DNA of 64,000 bases from Paramacrobiotus metropolitanus (GCF_019649055.1 NW_026570256.1:434001-498000), one strand, 5' to 3'. Positions 1 to 12,751 are shown, counted from the stretch's first letter. Numbers and translations: made by a program. The notes: generated from the letters alone by a model not told the origin.

Positions 1-61
1 TGGAAAATTGCTTAAGTACACGTATGTTGCGTGCAAGATTGTTCACGTGTTCAAGGTTTAA

Positions 62-122
62 CGGTGTGAGCATATTGACGGGCGATGTAAGCATTTTCGC
101 CCGTCAAATATGCTCTCACCGT
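62..122. repeat. 61-nt imperfect hairpin in gene A intron 2
   Basis: Arms CGGTGTGAGCATATTGACGG and, on the other side, CCGTCAAATATGCTCTCACC pair over about 24 bp with one mismatch and one bulge around a 12-nt loop. The size is like a microRNA precursor, but a small transposon remnant would look the same. Confidence 0.5.
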
Positions 123-374
123 GAACCGGGAACAGGTTAATTACGGTACAATTTTGCCGGCTACATACGTACAGTATTTCACAACTGCTTAAACATGCAG
201 GATTAGTAAGCGGATTGTCTTTATATCAAGTTTAGCACTGGCAAGAAACTTTTCGAAATTCGAAAAAATAGTTGTAAATGTTTGAAGCTTTTTTTAAAGT
301 ACTAACAAACTGGTCATAACAACTATGTATAACAAACGGCCGTCGGTTCGCAAAAAATCAGTCGTTTTCCTCAC

Positions 375-676
375 TAAAATCGCTGCTGATATAATAAGGA
401 ATCGCTGTGTGATTTGGCCAAAGTGTGGAGCCTGTTTCCGTCTCGGCACTGACGTCGGAAAAGTCGCCCGGCTGATAGAATAAATCTAAAAAGAAACCTT
501 TTCTAGGTAAACTTTTTCAGAAAACAAACTGAATGTAAATATATTAATTTTGAGGGCAACCTTTTACCTGCTGTTACCTCAACGTTACCGCTTTCATCGG
601 ATACTGCCGCAACGATGTCCAAATGAAGTACGAAGACTACTAAGACACGGAACAGTGAGCAAGGTTTTCTATCCAT
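375..676 (-). CDS. Gene A: astacin-LRR family member, exons 1-2 only (runs off left edge)
   Basis: Exon 1 (676-568) encodes a hydrophobic signal peptide (LFRVLVVFVLHLDIVAA) followed by VSDESGNVEVTA, the acidic propeptide segment seen in all other members. Exon 2 (485-375) encodes DLFYQPGDFSDVSAETETG and then LWPNHTAIPYYISSDF, the mature N-terminus of the astacin domain. Both exons end in GT donors (GTAAAA, GTGAGG), and exon 2 follows a TTTAG acceptor in the family phase. Exons 3 and 4 are not in the window: intron 2 fills positions 374 to 1 without a recognisable exon 3, so the gene continues to the left. It is transcribed away from gene B, the only inverted member here. I see no damage in the two visible exons. 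Whether the protease core is intact cannot be told. Confidence 0.8.
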
Positions 677-1140
677 AGAAAAAATTAGTATTTCTAAAGA
701 AGCTGTCAAATGCTCGAGCTGTCAAATGTAGACAACTTTTGTGTGCCAAAGATTAATAACATGAAATATAAAAATTTACGACTGGATTGCTGATGAAATT
801 TTTCTTGCTTTGCTGTCCTCACTACTCTTTTTTTTAATTCCAATGTTAGTTGCTTGTTTGTCCGTGCAAGCGGTACTGCTTGTCAGCAATAACCCTATAT
901 TATGTACGGTCAAATTATTATTATGACTTGTATGTCCATACCGTCACGGCGTACACATCTGACATGTATACATAATTATGCACTGTATGATGTACAACCT
1001 GTTGCACATAACCGCAGGCAATGGCTATGAAAATGTAACCGGAATTCACGATAGTTGTTATCCTTCGCTGCAAATCTAAATAAATTAATGAGGTAACCTC
1101 TCGTGGTTGCAAATGGCCGCAAGCAATAAATGTAATTTCT

Positions 1141-1186
1141 TTGCATCAAAAATATGACAACATCTGTCGTGTCTATGTCGTCATCG
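1141..1186 (-). promoter_or_regulatory. Putative shared motif upstream of gene A
   Basis: Plus-strand TTGCATCA (1141-1148) and TGTCGTCATCG (1176-1186) lie 465-510 nt upstream of the gene A start, so both blocks are reversed relative to this gene compared with the other copies. A TTTGCAAC-type block also lies nearby (about 1105-1115, minus reading CATTTGCAACC). This is weaker than the other members. Confidence 0.35.
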
Positions 1187-1401
1187 CCCACGAATCGAAG
1201 TATCTTTTGTTTCCGGGAATAGCCTCAAACTACTGCAGTTAATTTAGCATCCTTCCACAAGTCAACACCGATTTTTATACTCATCTGCGGTAGTACCTGT
1301 ACCTGCTATTCGTTCTGTAGAGAACTGTTTAAAGTAAGCCAATATTTGCAACAGGCATTGTAACGCACGGGCGCATCTTGTAAAATTTATCGAATTGAAA
1401 A

Positions 1402-1728
1402 CTATGTGAGGAGGGGTGGCCTCTCCGTTCACCCGCGTACAGGCGGCTGCTAGGTTGTTTTGCTGTTTTTGCCGTGTTTTTCTTCATCTACCAGATTCTA
1501 AATCTGGTAGATTCTTTAGTTGCTAGATTTCGTCGTCTGAGCTGGATGCTTTTTCCTTTTTGCCCCGCAGCAAGGTGCTGCGGTGGCCTTTGATGTGTTG
1601 TATGAGAGAGAGATAAAGTGTGCACTGTGCAGTGTGATGGCGTTCAGTTTCCGTTTCTGTTCGCGCACAGGGGTGAACTAGCCGTTCATCCCCTGTTAGA
1701 ACTACGTGAAAGTGTAGTGGTTGCACTA
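1402..1728. repeat. Hairpin-chain dispersed repeat, copy 1
   Basis: Matches 24792-25205 in the same orientation, most clearly over the first 260 bp. It folds as consecutive small hairpins: GGAG...CTCC (1410-1426), CTACCAGATT / AATCTGGTAG with a 3-nt loop (1488-1510), and CCGCAGCA / TGCTGCGG with a 3-nt loop (1565-1583). Loops differ between copies while stems stay paired. Confidence 0.7.
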
Positions 1729-2239
1729 TGGAGCAAATTACGCTAGCGCTCAGCTAAAAGCTTGCTAGGAATAACGCTCCCGGATATAAAATTTTAAAAG
1801 GTCACTTGCAATTTGCCCTTTGCGCAAAGTACCACAGATACAATACAAAAGAATAAAAATGCTCATTTAAAAGACAATCGCGGTTCACGGCTGAGAATAG
1901 GGCTTTTTTTGTTTAATTAAGTCCAGCTCAACGACAAATGCCACTCTCAACATTAGCATTCTACTAGGCTAAGTTTCTCCGCACGCTAATTTGGTGGCTT
2001 AGCTTATGACAATTACTGTATTGTTTCAATAAGTTAACGTCAGCCACCACGTAATTAGGCATCTGTCAAACCAGAAGCAAAACTGACGTGATTGTTTCCA
2101 AACATTGTTAATATGAAAGTTACACAACAGGGTATTACAGTGTCCAGAATTATAAGCAGTATTAAATTCCAAATTAAAATTTGTACGATTGCCACTCTCC
2201 TGTAGACTAATAATTCAGAAACGAATGAAAAGATTGTCA

Positions 2240-2450
2240 AGTATTGAACGAACGGCATAATCTTTTATTATGTCCGCTCGGGACAGCAGCAAACAACCAA
2301 CTAAACAGTAAACACTAGACATGGCAACAATAACGGAGAACAACAATACCGTTGCTACGGCACAATAGCCATAGGCCATTATCCATTTCACGAGATACTC
2401 GTACAACCTTTGTATGAGTACTGTACTTATTTACATACACTACACAGATC
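2240..2450. repeat. 210-bp dispersed repeat, inverted copy of 27066-27268
   Basis: About 90% identical to the reverse complement of 27066-27268, including AATCTTTTATTATGTCCGCT and CATAGGCCATTATCCATTTC. No inverted ends or coding function recognised. Confidence 0.75.
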
Positions 2451-5400
2451 ATGCTGTATGACGTTGCACCCCTGAAGAGTGGCAATGATTATACCCAAAT
2501 TAAATTACTAGTATTTGTTTTGCAGTATATACATAAGGTATTAATTTATACATTAATTTCACATATTTTGCACTGTGTAGGTACATAACGTTACCTGTTT
2601 CGGCTAATTTAGATAAAATGTTAAAACAACCGTGGCCCTATGATTAGGCCAATCGTTTATACTGTTAGATAACAATAATTTACATATTGTAGCCGTAGAA
2701 TCATGTTCTACAGATTGTCATCGGTAACAACTCAGCCGGAAACAGATGTACCGCTTATCTCAGTAGAATTGCGAATCCATGTTATCGGTTACGAAGAATT
2801 CTGAGATGTTCTGACTTTTCTGGAGGTGAAATCAGTAGACGTGCTCACGCTGCCTTGACCGGCAGACGGTTGACTTTCCCACATGTTCTTGCTCTTGCCC
2901 TTGCTCTTGCATTTGCTCTGATTCTGATTAAATTGATGATGATGTTCCTGAATTCGCGCGTTACGTAAGATTGTGATTTACTTAAGATCTGGGTAATTAC
3001 CGACGAACCATCGAACCTCCAGTTTTATCGTGGTACGGGTGTGTAACCCAACCCACTAGGGGCAGCTTAGAAGTTGCCATTGCAATATAGCGATCACAAA
3101 ACTGCATAGCCAATAGAAACACTAATATCAAAATGATTATTGGTAATAATCTAGTGCTCATACCTCTACAGCCATGTAAATAATTGAAATATTCATACAG
3201 CAAAGCAGTGTAATGCTAATTAAACATTTCCAATAACACTCAACTGCAAGCCATCAGTAGTATTAAGGACTACAAACAGTTCGACCGGAAATTAAACTCT
3301 AGTGCTATAAATGCTTGCAAACATTACGGTCTGCAGAGAAAAAGATAGTCAGTTTATTTTTTATTGAATGAAGCCGCGATTTTGTTAGTGTTTTGACTAC
3401 CAATTACATGCCAGAGTAAGCAAGATGGTACATGGTGACTATCTAATGTCTATCATGTTTTAACTTTTAATCTGGAGTGTTCTACAGTATCGGTCACTGG
3501 TTCGTATCAGATGTGCCCGTATATTTGAACAGGAACTTTGCTGCTATTCCAAAAAAAGGCGCCATGTATACGCGCACTTTTACATACGCACGGTAGCAAA
3601 CAGCTAGCCTTATCTTCTTGTTTCGCTAACTGATTATTTTGCCGTTGTATAATATTATAGCGGCGAAAATAAGCCACGCAACACAAGCAGCTGAACCGGA
3701 GCGCCCGTATAGATATGTATATCCAACTGTGCGGTGTGCATACGTTAAACCTTGTTGCCGAGTTGCGTTGAAGAGTTACCTCTAACTCTGATTCTGGCGC
3801 TAATTTTTTAAGTACCGAACGGCGAACAATGCCCGCACTTGCTGTCACTGTCATGTTCATGAAATATGGACGCTTTTAAACTGGACAGGAAATTAGAAAT
3901 CACAGGATCATAGTAGGGTTTAAATTCACGAGGCTTGAACCCACTTGTGAAAAGAAGTGATCATCATAGTGTAAAAATAAATTCGTAAAAATAAATTCGT
4001 ATCAGTCAGTATCTGCGTTCCCGGTGCTGTATTCGAGTACTTATTCGACTACGATGCCAATTTGGGTAAGTACAGTAGTACTTCCATTTAGTAACTTAAT
4101 TTGTTGTTCAACCTATTTTTGCCTTACTTGTACTTATTATTGACATATGACAGTTTTTTACGTTAAAACTTCTAATAAGTCTGAGCACACTGCACGGTGT
4201 ATTTTTAATATGCGTATTACAACCTCAATAAAAAAATTTGGTGGTTCACGGGCTACTTAAAAGGTCCCACAATCAATAGATTTTGTACAGATTTGCTTGA
4301 AAATTTGGACAGGGAGCGTGATATTACTTGTACACTGCACCGGCAAGCGTCAAGTTTATTTGCAAATACTACACTAACAAGTTATCGACGTCATTATGTA
4401 CTGTATGCATAATTTGAGTTAGTTAGAGTGGCAACGATTTTAGTCGCAGGTTGCATAACACTAATAATGCTCGGTATTTACATGTATCTCGTACAATGGG
4501 TGTATTATGTACGATCCCAACTCATGCTGGTTGGAGCATATTCTTCATTTAGTTGTATTTGTAAGCAAAGCTGTACGATATATTGCGAAATAAAGCCTCT
4601 AACACTAATTGAGATTATGTAATTAACAACATGTTAACACGTTAATAGTTTTGCACTACTCACAAGCATTCATGCTGTTATGCAGCTGGCGCACAGTATT
4701 ACAGTAATTTCTAAATGCCTTTACATTTTAACGTGGAAAAAAATAGAAACACATAAAAACGTCAGATCTACGAAGAATATAACTTGCGCACCATAAAAAC
4801 AAAAACGTTAAAGCGTTCTGCATTAGGAGCGATTGTTGGATACTTTGATCCTACGAACACTCGTAGTCTGAGAGTATTGTTACCGAATACCAAGCAACAT
4901 CACAAAGTTCGCCATGGCAGGTTACATTAATACAATACACTGCGTACTTTAAAGCCATCAGACAACTGTGATGACGTGTACTTTATTTCAGTAGCGCGAT
5001 AACAGTGTCGAGATCTAATTACGGTGACAACTTTTTCTTGTTATAGGGTAATTGCTAACTTGCTACTGCAATCACAGCGGCGCCGGTAAACATCATGCAG
5101 TTACGCTTGTAACGCCCTGTAGGCATGGTTTATTAAATTATTTCTACACAGAGTAAAACCCAGATTACAGCCTCGGCACACTCGGCACTGCCTAAGCGGC
5201 TTGTATGCGGAATCACCTATCGTGCCAGTACCGTGCCTAAAATTCTGCCATATTTAATTAACGGATTAAAGCTCCACGTTAAACTGCGTCTATTCTAGTT
5301 ATGTACTGTATATTAAAGCCGGGATGCTTCTGTTTCATTCAGCCTTGTGCATTCAGGACGTGATACGAACGTATTTTAGCAGGGCTCTTAATTTTTTTGT

Positions 5401-5689
5401 AACGGTTCTTCGGGCTAGCAGCATGATGTAAAGTTGACCTTTTAAAATTTTTTGTATTTTTTATCCATGAAAAGGATTCGTAAAAAGCAATATTAGGCCG
5501 AGAGTGCCGAGTGTGTCCCCGACCGTGTTGTTCAAACAGACAAAATAAAGCATGTACAACTGTTCATTAGAAGGTTTTTTCTCGCTGCATTTGGTCCTGC
5601 ATTTATAGCGCTAGTAATCGTTTCCTTTGTGGCGAGTAACTTGTCTGCCATTTTTTATTGTCGACTAACACGCAAGGAATGGCTGATAG

Positions 5690-5778
5690 GTTATTCTTAG
5701 CTTTCTTAGGTTTTCTTAGGTTTCTAAGTTTTTGGATATCTTAGGTTTTCTTGGGTTTCTTAGGTTTCTTAGGTTTGT
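5690..5778. repeat. Degenerate TTCTTAGGT microsatellite
   Basis: About ten imperfect copies of TTCTTAGG(T) in tandem, with small length changes. Confidence 0.8.
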
Positions 5779-6184
5779 TGCATCGCGGCTAATCAACCGA
5801 ACGAACACAAAACAATCCCACATAAAGCACAGAGGTCGTTGCCGACTGTGTCGCACATTTGTAAGAACATAAATCCCCCGTACATTCGGCATTAGCCAGG
5901 TCTCGCATACACTACCCTTGGAAGAAACATATCAAGAAGAACGTCTGCATTAAATATTATTGTTCTGCAATAAGATCTGCAGCACAAATACTCGTATGTA
6001 CAGAGTACTAGTACTTCTACAAATTTGCTGCCGCCGTTTTTATTTTTTCTTTTGTTTATCGCTACTGGATAGTCTGAATTACAGTTTTATAATAGTAGAA
6101 TCCAAGTGCGCTATAGACTCGCTCGCATGCTTCAGTTTATAATATTGTTATGGTTTTATTACAGAGACTTTGGTCATCACCGGC

Positions 6185-6318
6185 CAGGTTCCGAGCCTTC
6201 CCATTCATATTCAGAATTTCAGTATTCAGATCCAGGATTCCAGTAATCAGAATCAGAGTTTCAGACTCAGACTTTTAGCATTCAGAATCAGAACCAGATT
6301 CAGACTTTCAGCGCAGGC
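6185..6318. repeat. CAGACTCAG-type tandem stretch, third copy of a dispersed family
   Basis: Runs of CAGACTCAGACTTTTAG and CAGATTCAG followed by CTTTCAGCGCAGGCCG. The same word and the same GCGC-GGCC ending occur at 39910-40055 (same orientation) and 26287-26420 (opposite). Confidence 0.6.
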
Positions 6319-6480
6319 CGATTCCGGCAGTAAGATGGATTGGTGGATGTTGGACGTTCAATGAAATCGCATCCATCTTCCTGCCGAATTCCGGCGGATT
6401 GGCGGATGAGTGGTCCACTCATTCACCAATCTGCCGGAGCGCGTCTGCCTTTCCGTCGGAATTCGGTGGATGCAGTACCG
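6310..6480. repeat. Palindromic cluster, CCGGAATTCGG / GGCGGATTGG words
   Basis: Two adjoining hairpins. The first pairs CCGGCAGTAAGATGGAT with the ATCCATCTTCCTGCCG side (6320-6395). The second pairs CCGGCGGATTGGCGGATGAG with CTCATTCACCAATCTGCCGG, about 21 of 24 positions, around 6390-6440. The same words return at 6465-6480. Confidence 0.75.
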
Positions 6481-7982
6481 GGTACGGTTTGCAACCTCTA
6501 GTTTGAGCGCAGTCTGTTTCGGTGATCCGCAACAGGTCTTAAACATGAAAGGATTTCAATACTGGCACTGGAGGTAAATGAAACATTTTGTAATGTGTGG
6601 GTCTGTGGTCCAGTACGTGCATTAAAGCCACCTGCCTGTTTAACTACGTCGTTTTACGGATATCGTTATGCGGCGGCAAACGTTCGAAATGCTGTTGCGA
6701 AAATCGAAGCCGAACTTTGGGCCAACTGCACAGGCGCTTCATATATAATCGGTAGCAGAATTGTCACGTTAGTTTATACATAACGATTTGAGTATCCGCA
6801 CATACAAAAATGCAAGACAAGCAACGCATAACGTAGAATTCAGTTTACGTCATCGTTTGTAGACTCTACAACGGTGGCAGGAATAGATGTAAATATATTC
6901 AAGAATAGACATCGACGCTTCGAACATTTTACCCTGGATTTTGTTCCGGGTTGCCGGTTGCAGTAGTACTTGGTTTACGTAGCATTTTGTTTGCTCCTCA
7001 AAGGCTGACGATCGAGTTCAAGACACCTTATCAAATTGCAATGATGGAAAGTGTCGTCACATCCTGTACACAAGAATTTCAATTGTGCCTGAAGTTACTG
7101 TATCTGCAAGCATCTGCTACTTACAGTACTGCAACAGCCTGCAAAAAGTGACATCGCTGCACAAAAAACGATAACTTTAGTTTTTGCACTGTGACCAACA
7201 ACTTTTGCCGGCGCTAACGACGCATTACAGGTATATGTTTTAAGAATTGAAATAATTCGTTGTATTTCAGTGCATGTTCTTTGGCTGCTTTTTGCGCTTG
7301 TGTTGATTTTTAAGCCATCCATATCTTTAAAGGGAAAATAACAAAAATAAAAATAGAAGTATGCATATACCGCCCTGACAGACCGAATATAAGTTCTTGT
7401 AAAATTCGAATTTTGTTTAAGCCCAGGCCCCAGGTTTTGGAGACTTACGCTTTGTATCACAACCTCTGTGCACAGTAGACTGAGTAAACTCAGTACAGTA
7501 TCAGCCGAAGGACTACTCTATGGTTTTGGTATGACAATGGACTATAATTTTATGAACCTACACCAAATTATATGTGCCTACTGCCTAGTAAAAAAATACG
7601 TCTGAAAAATGCCAGCGGTTTTAGTCACTTATACATGCGTTTTCTCACTAGATTTGTTTTTACAAACTAAACCTTTTTCCAAGCAATTCAGGTTATATTA
7701 GCGGATGTAGACGCAGTATTACTGGACATAAGTCACGTAACCAACAGGTCTCCTACAAGCTACAACCAATTCGGCTACATTTGAAGACATGTGCTTCGCC
7801 GGCTGAAAAACGAAAGGAGAGGCGAATGTAGTTTCAACAAACTGTTTCTCAAGTTTTTTCAGCCGGGTAAACGTTACTGATGAACCTACAGTATGTTTAG
7901 TGTGGCATATGCCAGGTAGAGTTTCCGGAAGGCAAACGGTGCCTGATTCTGACTATTATAGCTAGCCGACTATGAGGAGAAT

Positions 7983-8062
7983 TATCGTCAGTTCCGGTTA
8001 ACAAAACATCATCCGCTACGCTGGTGGTTATTTGCAACATCTCCTACGTATTACATCAGGCA
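7983..8062 (+). promoter_or_regulatory. Three-part upstream motif of gene B
   Basis: TATCGTCAGTTCCGG (7983-7997), GGTTATTTGCAAC (8026-8038) and ATTACATCAGGCA (8050-8062). The same blocks stand in the same order and orientation upstream of C, E, G and I. The third block has one change in the TTGCATCA core. It ends 216 nt before the chosen ATG. Confidence 0.6.
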
Positions 8063-8155
8063 AAGAAAGCGTGATCATTGCAAAAAAACACACACACAGT
8101 TTGTCAATGTGGCAGATTGCCTCTATCTCAGCGCTCACGGCATGTACCGGCGTCG

Positions 8156-8165
8156 TTTATAAAAA
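8156..8165 (+). promoter_or_regulatory. TATA-like box of gene B
   Basis: TTTATAAAAA, 114 nt before ATG 8279. It follows the shared upstream motif by about 95 nt. A transcript starting about 30 nt downstream would meet an out-of-frame ATG near 8205 before the coding start. Confidence 0.4.
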
Positions 8166-8278
8166 CCAGACAGATTCTTTTTACCAAGCCTTGCTTGCTT
8201 TTATGGTTTCTGTTCACGTATATGCAACAGCAAATCCTAATCAACACTCTTTTTGCTACGATGGCGTCAGCCTTTTTA

Positions 8279-11200
8279 ATGAAGACAGAACTCTTTGTTT
8301 TATTTTGTTTTTTGGTCGCCGCGGTATTTTTCGATCCAGCATCAGCGATTGCGGACAATGAAGACGTAGAGATAACGGAAGGTAAGCTCAGTTTATGGAC
8401 TTGTTCGGTTAAATTCAGCCGGGCAGCTTTCCTTAGATAATTTGGAAAATGCATGCACAAGAAGGCGCAGCGATTTAGCGTGTGAGCTAGATTTAAGCAG
8501 AGAAAATAAATTTTTTCGGTCTTGTGCCATCAGTTTTTAATGCAATCTATCCACACAAAAAACGGAAACGTTTTTGTTTCTGTCGAAGTTTCTTTGGTCT
8601 GATCAAAAGCCAGCGGGTAATTTTAATTCAGCTAATCAAAATTCTTTATTTGAACTGACCGTGGAAACCAGAAAAAGCGGACGCGAAGCCGAAGCTTTTC
8701 TTGTACGGTGCATGGTGACAGTAAAATATTTATTAAATATTTTACGCTCCGAACCGTTTGCCGGAGCGTTTGCCGAAAGCCTTATTATTAATACCGCACA
8801 AATATCCTTATTGGAAAATCGCCTGAATAGAGCCGTGTGACGCCACACGCGATTATCTCGTACGTCGTCACCGGTGCACTTCTGTAAAAATCAGACACCC
8901 AATTTCGTGTGTTTCCTGTTTCTCAGTTAGGAGACATTCTCTGCGCTCTGGTCGCTTATCAATGTGATGGTCAGCGACCTTTGGCAGACACCCTAATCAT
9001 AATGCACCTTTAAATTAGCTGGTCAATAAACTCAACGCTCTTATCACACTCTTTCGTATTGTGAACGATGAGACAGACGTCTTCATCAACTTTATTATAT
9101 GCGAACGTTCTTATTTTTAGATCTTTTCAACACACCACTCAGCTTTTCGGACGTAAACGCTATTGCCAAAACCGGACCTCGGCTATGGCCCAACCCCACC
9201 GCCATCCCTTATTACATGAGCACGTATAGCCTTAGTAAGTACACAGAATAAGTTGTTCTATCGTAACGGTTTTCTAAAACGCAAATTTTTTCTATTCAAG
9301 TATATGTATGTCGTATTATTTATATCCGCAGAAGAGGCACTGCAGTCAGCAGTTTCGATTAATTTTTAAATGCTATTATATTTATCACTAGTTTATAACT
9401 CGAACAATAATACATTACTAGAGTAGTACATTGATATCATTACCAATTTATTAGGTTTAGCTCGCGTTCAAGTTGCTGTACAACTCATACAGTTATTGAA
9501 ATACAAAGTACGTAGTAGACTTATTTATGGCATAGGACGATACATATTTTTCGGCCAGCTGTGTGTAAAACGTACTTTATTTGCACAGATCAGACAGAAC
9601 AGCAAGTGGTTTTGAAAACTCTTCGCACAATGGAGAGAAGGACGAAAGGCTGCATCTTGTTCAAGCCCAGAACAAATGAAACTGACTACCTCTACTTTCA
9701 AGGCAGCAGCACCGGAAAGTACGTCACGATTCTTCTAGACTTTATAAGCCCGTATTAAAAGGCACCAAGCGTAACTATTTTATACGAGTACTTATATCCC
9801 GCAGGTGCAGTACGGACCTTGGAAGAACAGGCGGTTATCAAGATGTTAACCTGGGAAGTCCGTCGTATTTATCATCCTATTACACTAGCCCATGCTTCAG
9901 CCCAGGTGACATCCAGATGGTAATCATGCGTGCTCTAGGATTCGACTACGAACACAAGCGCCCAGATCGTGACCAGTATGTGGAAGTACGCAACAGCAGC
10001 ATTGACAGTGACTATTTTTACTCTTCCTATGCGATCAATCCAAATATGTACACATTTGGAACCAAGTACGATTACGAATCCATCCTGCACTACTTCACGT
10101 GGGCTAACGCTCTGGGACGAAATCCTGGCATGATAGCCAGAAAAGGCCTCACAGCACGAATGGGGAGAAGAAAGAAACTCAGTCCGACAGACGTTGCAAA
10201 GATCATGCTTGCCTATAACTGCCCGCCAAACGTTACTCGCGGCACAAAACAGCCTAATGCTGACGACGACTTCCCCAAGTTCTCCCTTGAAAAAATGACC
10301 GACGAGGAGTGTGGCGCACAGTTCAACCGCTATTGCAAATCCGACATCACCACTACATTCAACTGCACCGACCGCACTGATTTCCGGATTGTTTGCCGGT
10401 CAAACGCATCGCTGAACATACTTGCGCGAATGGCAGTGGATATGGCTGAACCACCGCTGCGAATGGTTTCCATGGATTTGGAAGAACAGCTGATTGTTAA
10501 ATACTCTTTTGCGCCAATACAACGCCAAGTCGTCAAGCTACAGCTGCGCAACTGCACCACGGAGCGCGTGACATCGAGGTTGGTCGATCTTAATTTCACC
10601 AGTATGCTGGATTTTCAACTGTACGACGCTCGCAATTTGGTCATTGTTAAGAAGGATTTTACCACCTCCAAGCGGCTGCGAATAGTCATATTTTACAACA
10701 CCACCATAAAAACCATGCAACAAGAAACTTTTACCGATTTGCCAAACCTGCAGATACTGTCACTGGAAGCGCTGTTTGAGGACCAAAAATACTACAATTT
10801 TGACCAGTCTTTCCGAAGCTTCTTGCAGAATCTTCACTGCAGCTGCGAGTTTGCTTGGTATCGTTCATGGTGGCGCAAGAATAAAAAGTTGCGGATGCGT
10901 GCCCAAATCGGCGATATATATTCCTTCGATGGTCGGTACTCGGATGAAGTCTTCGATAGCTCTGGATTCGGCAAGGAGGATCTCTATCATCCTGTAAATT
11001 GTCGCGCTGATCCGTTTCCTTTCGGCACGGAATGGATTAATTACTATACACAAATTGATTACTCGGTTAACGAGCCGCCTTGCGATGCGTCAATTATGCA
11101 CGGGAGCAACGCAGTCACTACGGCCAAAATTACAATGGTCACGAAATCGCCATCAACTACAAAAACCACATCGTCCGTCATCTTTTCTTCTACCGGTGAG

Positions 11201-11380
11201 CCAGTTCCTGCAGAAACCGTTGCATCAGACAGCATTAATTCTACGAACGAATCGATTCCCCTGGAAAGCTCAACCACAGCTAACAACAGTTCTCCCAACG
11301 AAACGATTCCTGAACAAACCATGGCACCAGTGAACGACCCTTCTACAAACGAACCGCTTCCTACAACGGCGTCCGAATAA
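8279..11380 (+). CDS. Gene B: pseudo-astacin with LRR-type C-terminal half (all zinc ligands of the HExxH motif lost)
   Basis: Exons 8279-8381, 9121-9234, 9589-9718 and 9805-11380 join in frame to about 640 residues. Signal peptide MKTELFVLFCFLVAAVFF; exon 2 LWPNPTAIPYYMS; exon 3 TLRTMERRTKGCILFKPRT. In exon 4 the zinc motif HExxHxxGFxHExxRPDRD reads MVIMRALGFDYEHKRPDRD. Met154, Val155, Arg158 and Tyr164 replace the three His and the catalytic Glu, while GF and RPDRD remain. The Met-turn is ILHY. The rest is conserved: the four-Cys module, LRR-like segments, the LRRCT-like NLHCSCEFAWYRSWW cap, and a Thr/Ser-rich tail with repeated NE-x-P motifs. There is no transmembrane helix, so it is probably secreted. 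The long open frame argues for a retained pseudoenzyme rather than decay. In-frame ATGs also lie at 8222 and 8261; 8279 gives a first exon like its paralogues. A late AATAAA lies at 11818. Confidence 0.85.
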
Positions 11381-12671
11381 TTTTTTCTCTTAATTCATTA
11401 ATGCCACAGCAAATTGATTCCCTAAATGTCTTTATTTAAATGGAATAACTGAATAATTTTTCTGTCATCTGTTTTGAGTCGCTCTTCGTCACGGAAAAAT
11501 TCAAACATGAAATGTCACGTCGCTGCGGTAATCAGAGGAAACCGTACGGGTGTTTGTTCTGCCCATTCTGTTTTGGTTTTCATCTTTTTACTAAATTTAA
11601 TAAGAACGATCTGAGTTATTCTCGTAATTAAATGCGTGTACGTATTTGTTCTGCGTAACCTAAGGTCAAAACCAGAAAATTGACTCCCACGAAGACCTTC
11701 GTGCTAAACTGCGTCGTGAAACTAAGAAGGCATCGGCATTTCGATACAGATCAAACAATTAAATATTTATTTAAATGTTTGCATCGTACAAATGGGGAAT
11801 GTTTTTTTAATTTCCAAAATAAATTATAAGGAATATGTAGTCGCAAGGATTAACTAAGCGCACGAGTTACGTACTTTGTACAGCACTTTCTTATAGCAAG
11901 CATGGCTGATTCCTGAATGGTTTGTGCGCTGGAGCAATTGTGGTAACTGATTTAAGATCGGAATTTACGGACGGCCGGACGGGTGTTTATTAAAGCCACA
12001 TAACTGAAACAGTGGGGCGTACCGGCAATACCACACACTTGTTGAGATTTGTTATTTTCTTCCTGTAAACATCATTGTGCGTGTTTCTCTTCAGGTGTTT
12101 CGTTTAGGCGCTAACTTATGTATCGTCGCTCTATTAATTTTTAATGGCGTGCTGAACTATTGCCTTTCCGACGGTTGGGCATGTGTTACAGACCAGTTAC
12201 TCATAAGCACCTCCATTTGATTGATAAAAAACAGACGGCTTTAAAGTTTTCGATCGTACAGAATTGTGAGGCGCAAGATTATTTTCATTTTCGATAATGG
12301 TTGTCCAAAATTTTCAGTACTTAAAGAATTTGAATAGATTGGTTTTGCTTGGATCTCTGTAAGAAAATCGCACTGTACTAACGGAAATACCGCAGTATGC
12401 ACTCATTTAATGTTAAATAAATCTCGTACCGAATAAACTAACTATGTACATGTATGTATCTGTACTAACTATGTAAGCGCGTATTTACACTTTTAAAAAA
12501 TTTTGACGCCAAGTTACACCATATTTAGGTTATTGACATAATCAATATAGTCTCCTTTCTGTTTTTTTTGGAAGTAGAAATATAAAACGGATAATATTTA
12601 GCGGCGCGCAAGGTTTGTTTCCTGAGGTTAATAAAAACACAGTTTGGAAACCGACAAAAATCTCATTTTTT

Positions 12672-12751
12672 TCGTCATTTCCGGGAAGCTTAAATTTTAT
12701 CGCTGTTCACGGTAATTTGCAACATCGCGATCGCGATTATTGCATCAGGCA
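12672..12751 (+). promoter_or_regulatory. Three-part upstream motif of gene C
   Basis: TCGTCATTTCCGG (12672-12684), GGTAATTTGCAAC (12711-12723) and ATTGCATCAGGCA (12739-12751), 180-260 nt before the ATG. The last block contains an exact ATTGCATCA, the core of the known C/EBP-ATF composite site. Confidence 0.6.

Larger units (their letters stand above)
677..8260. other. Intergenic, between divergent genes A and B
   Basis: No gene that I can support. It holds the gene A upstream motif (1141-1186), a hairpin-chain repeat (1402-1728), a dispersed repeat (2240-2450), a TTCTTAGG-type microsatellite (5690-5778), a CAGACTCAG tandem stretch (6185-6318) and a palindromic cluster (6310-6480). Open frames of 117 aa (3860-3507, minus) and 121 aa (7460-7095, minus) resemble nothing I know and look like chance. 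Confidence 0.6.

Noticed and set aside
2881-2920. CTTGCTCTTGCC tandem as a copy of the 35140 repeat
   Set aside because: Only about 40 bp of a simple word; no flanking similarity.
3507-3860. 117-aa minus-strand frame in the A-B gap
   Set aside because: No domain, no signal, no neighbouring exons; length is within chance for this stretch.
8128-8460. 110-aa minus-strand frame over gene B exon 1
   Set aside because: It is antisense to a well-supported exon with signal peptide, propeptide and donor.
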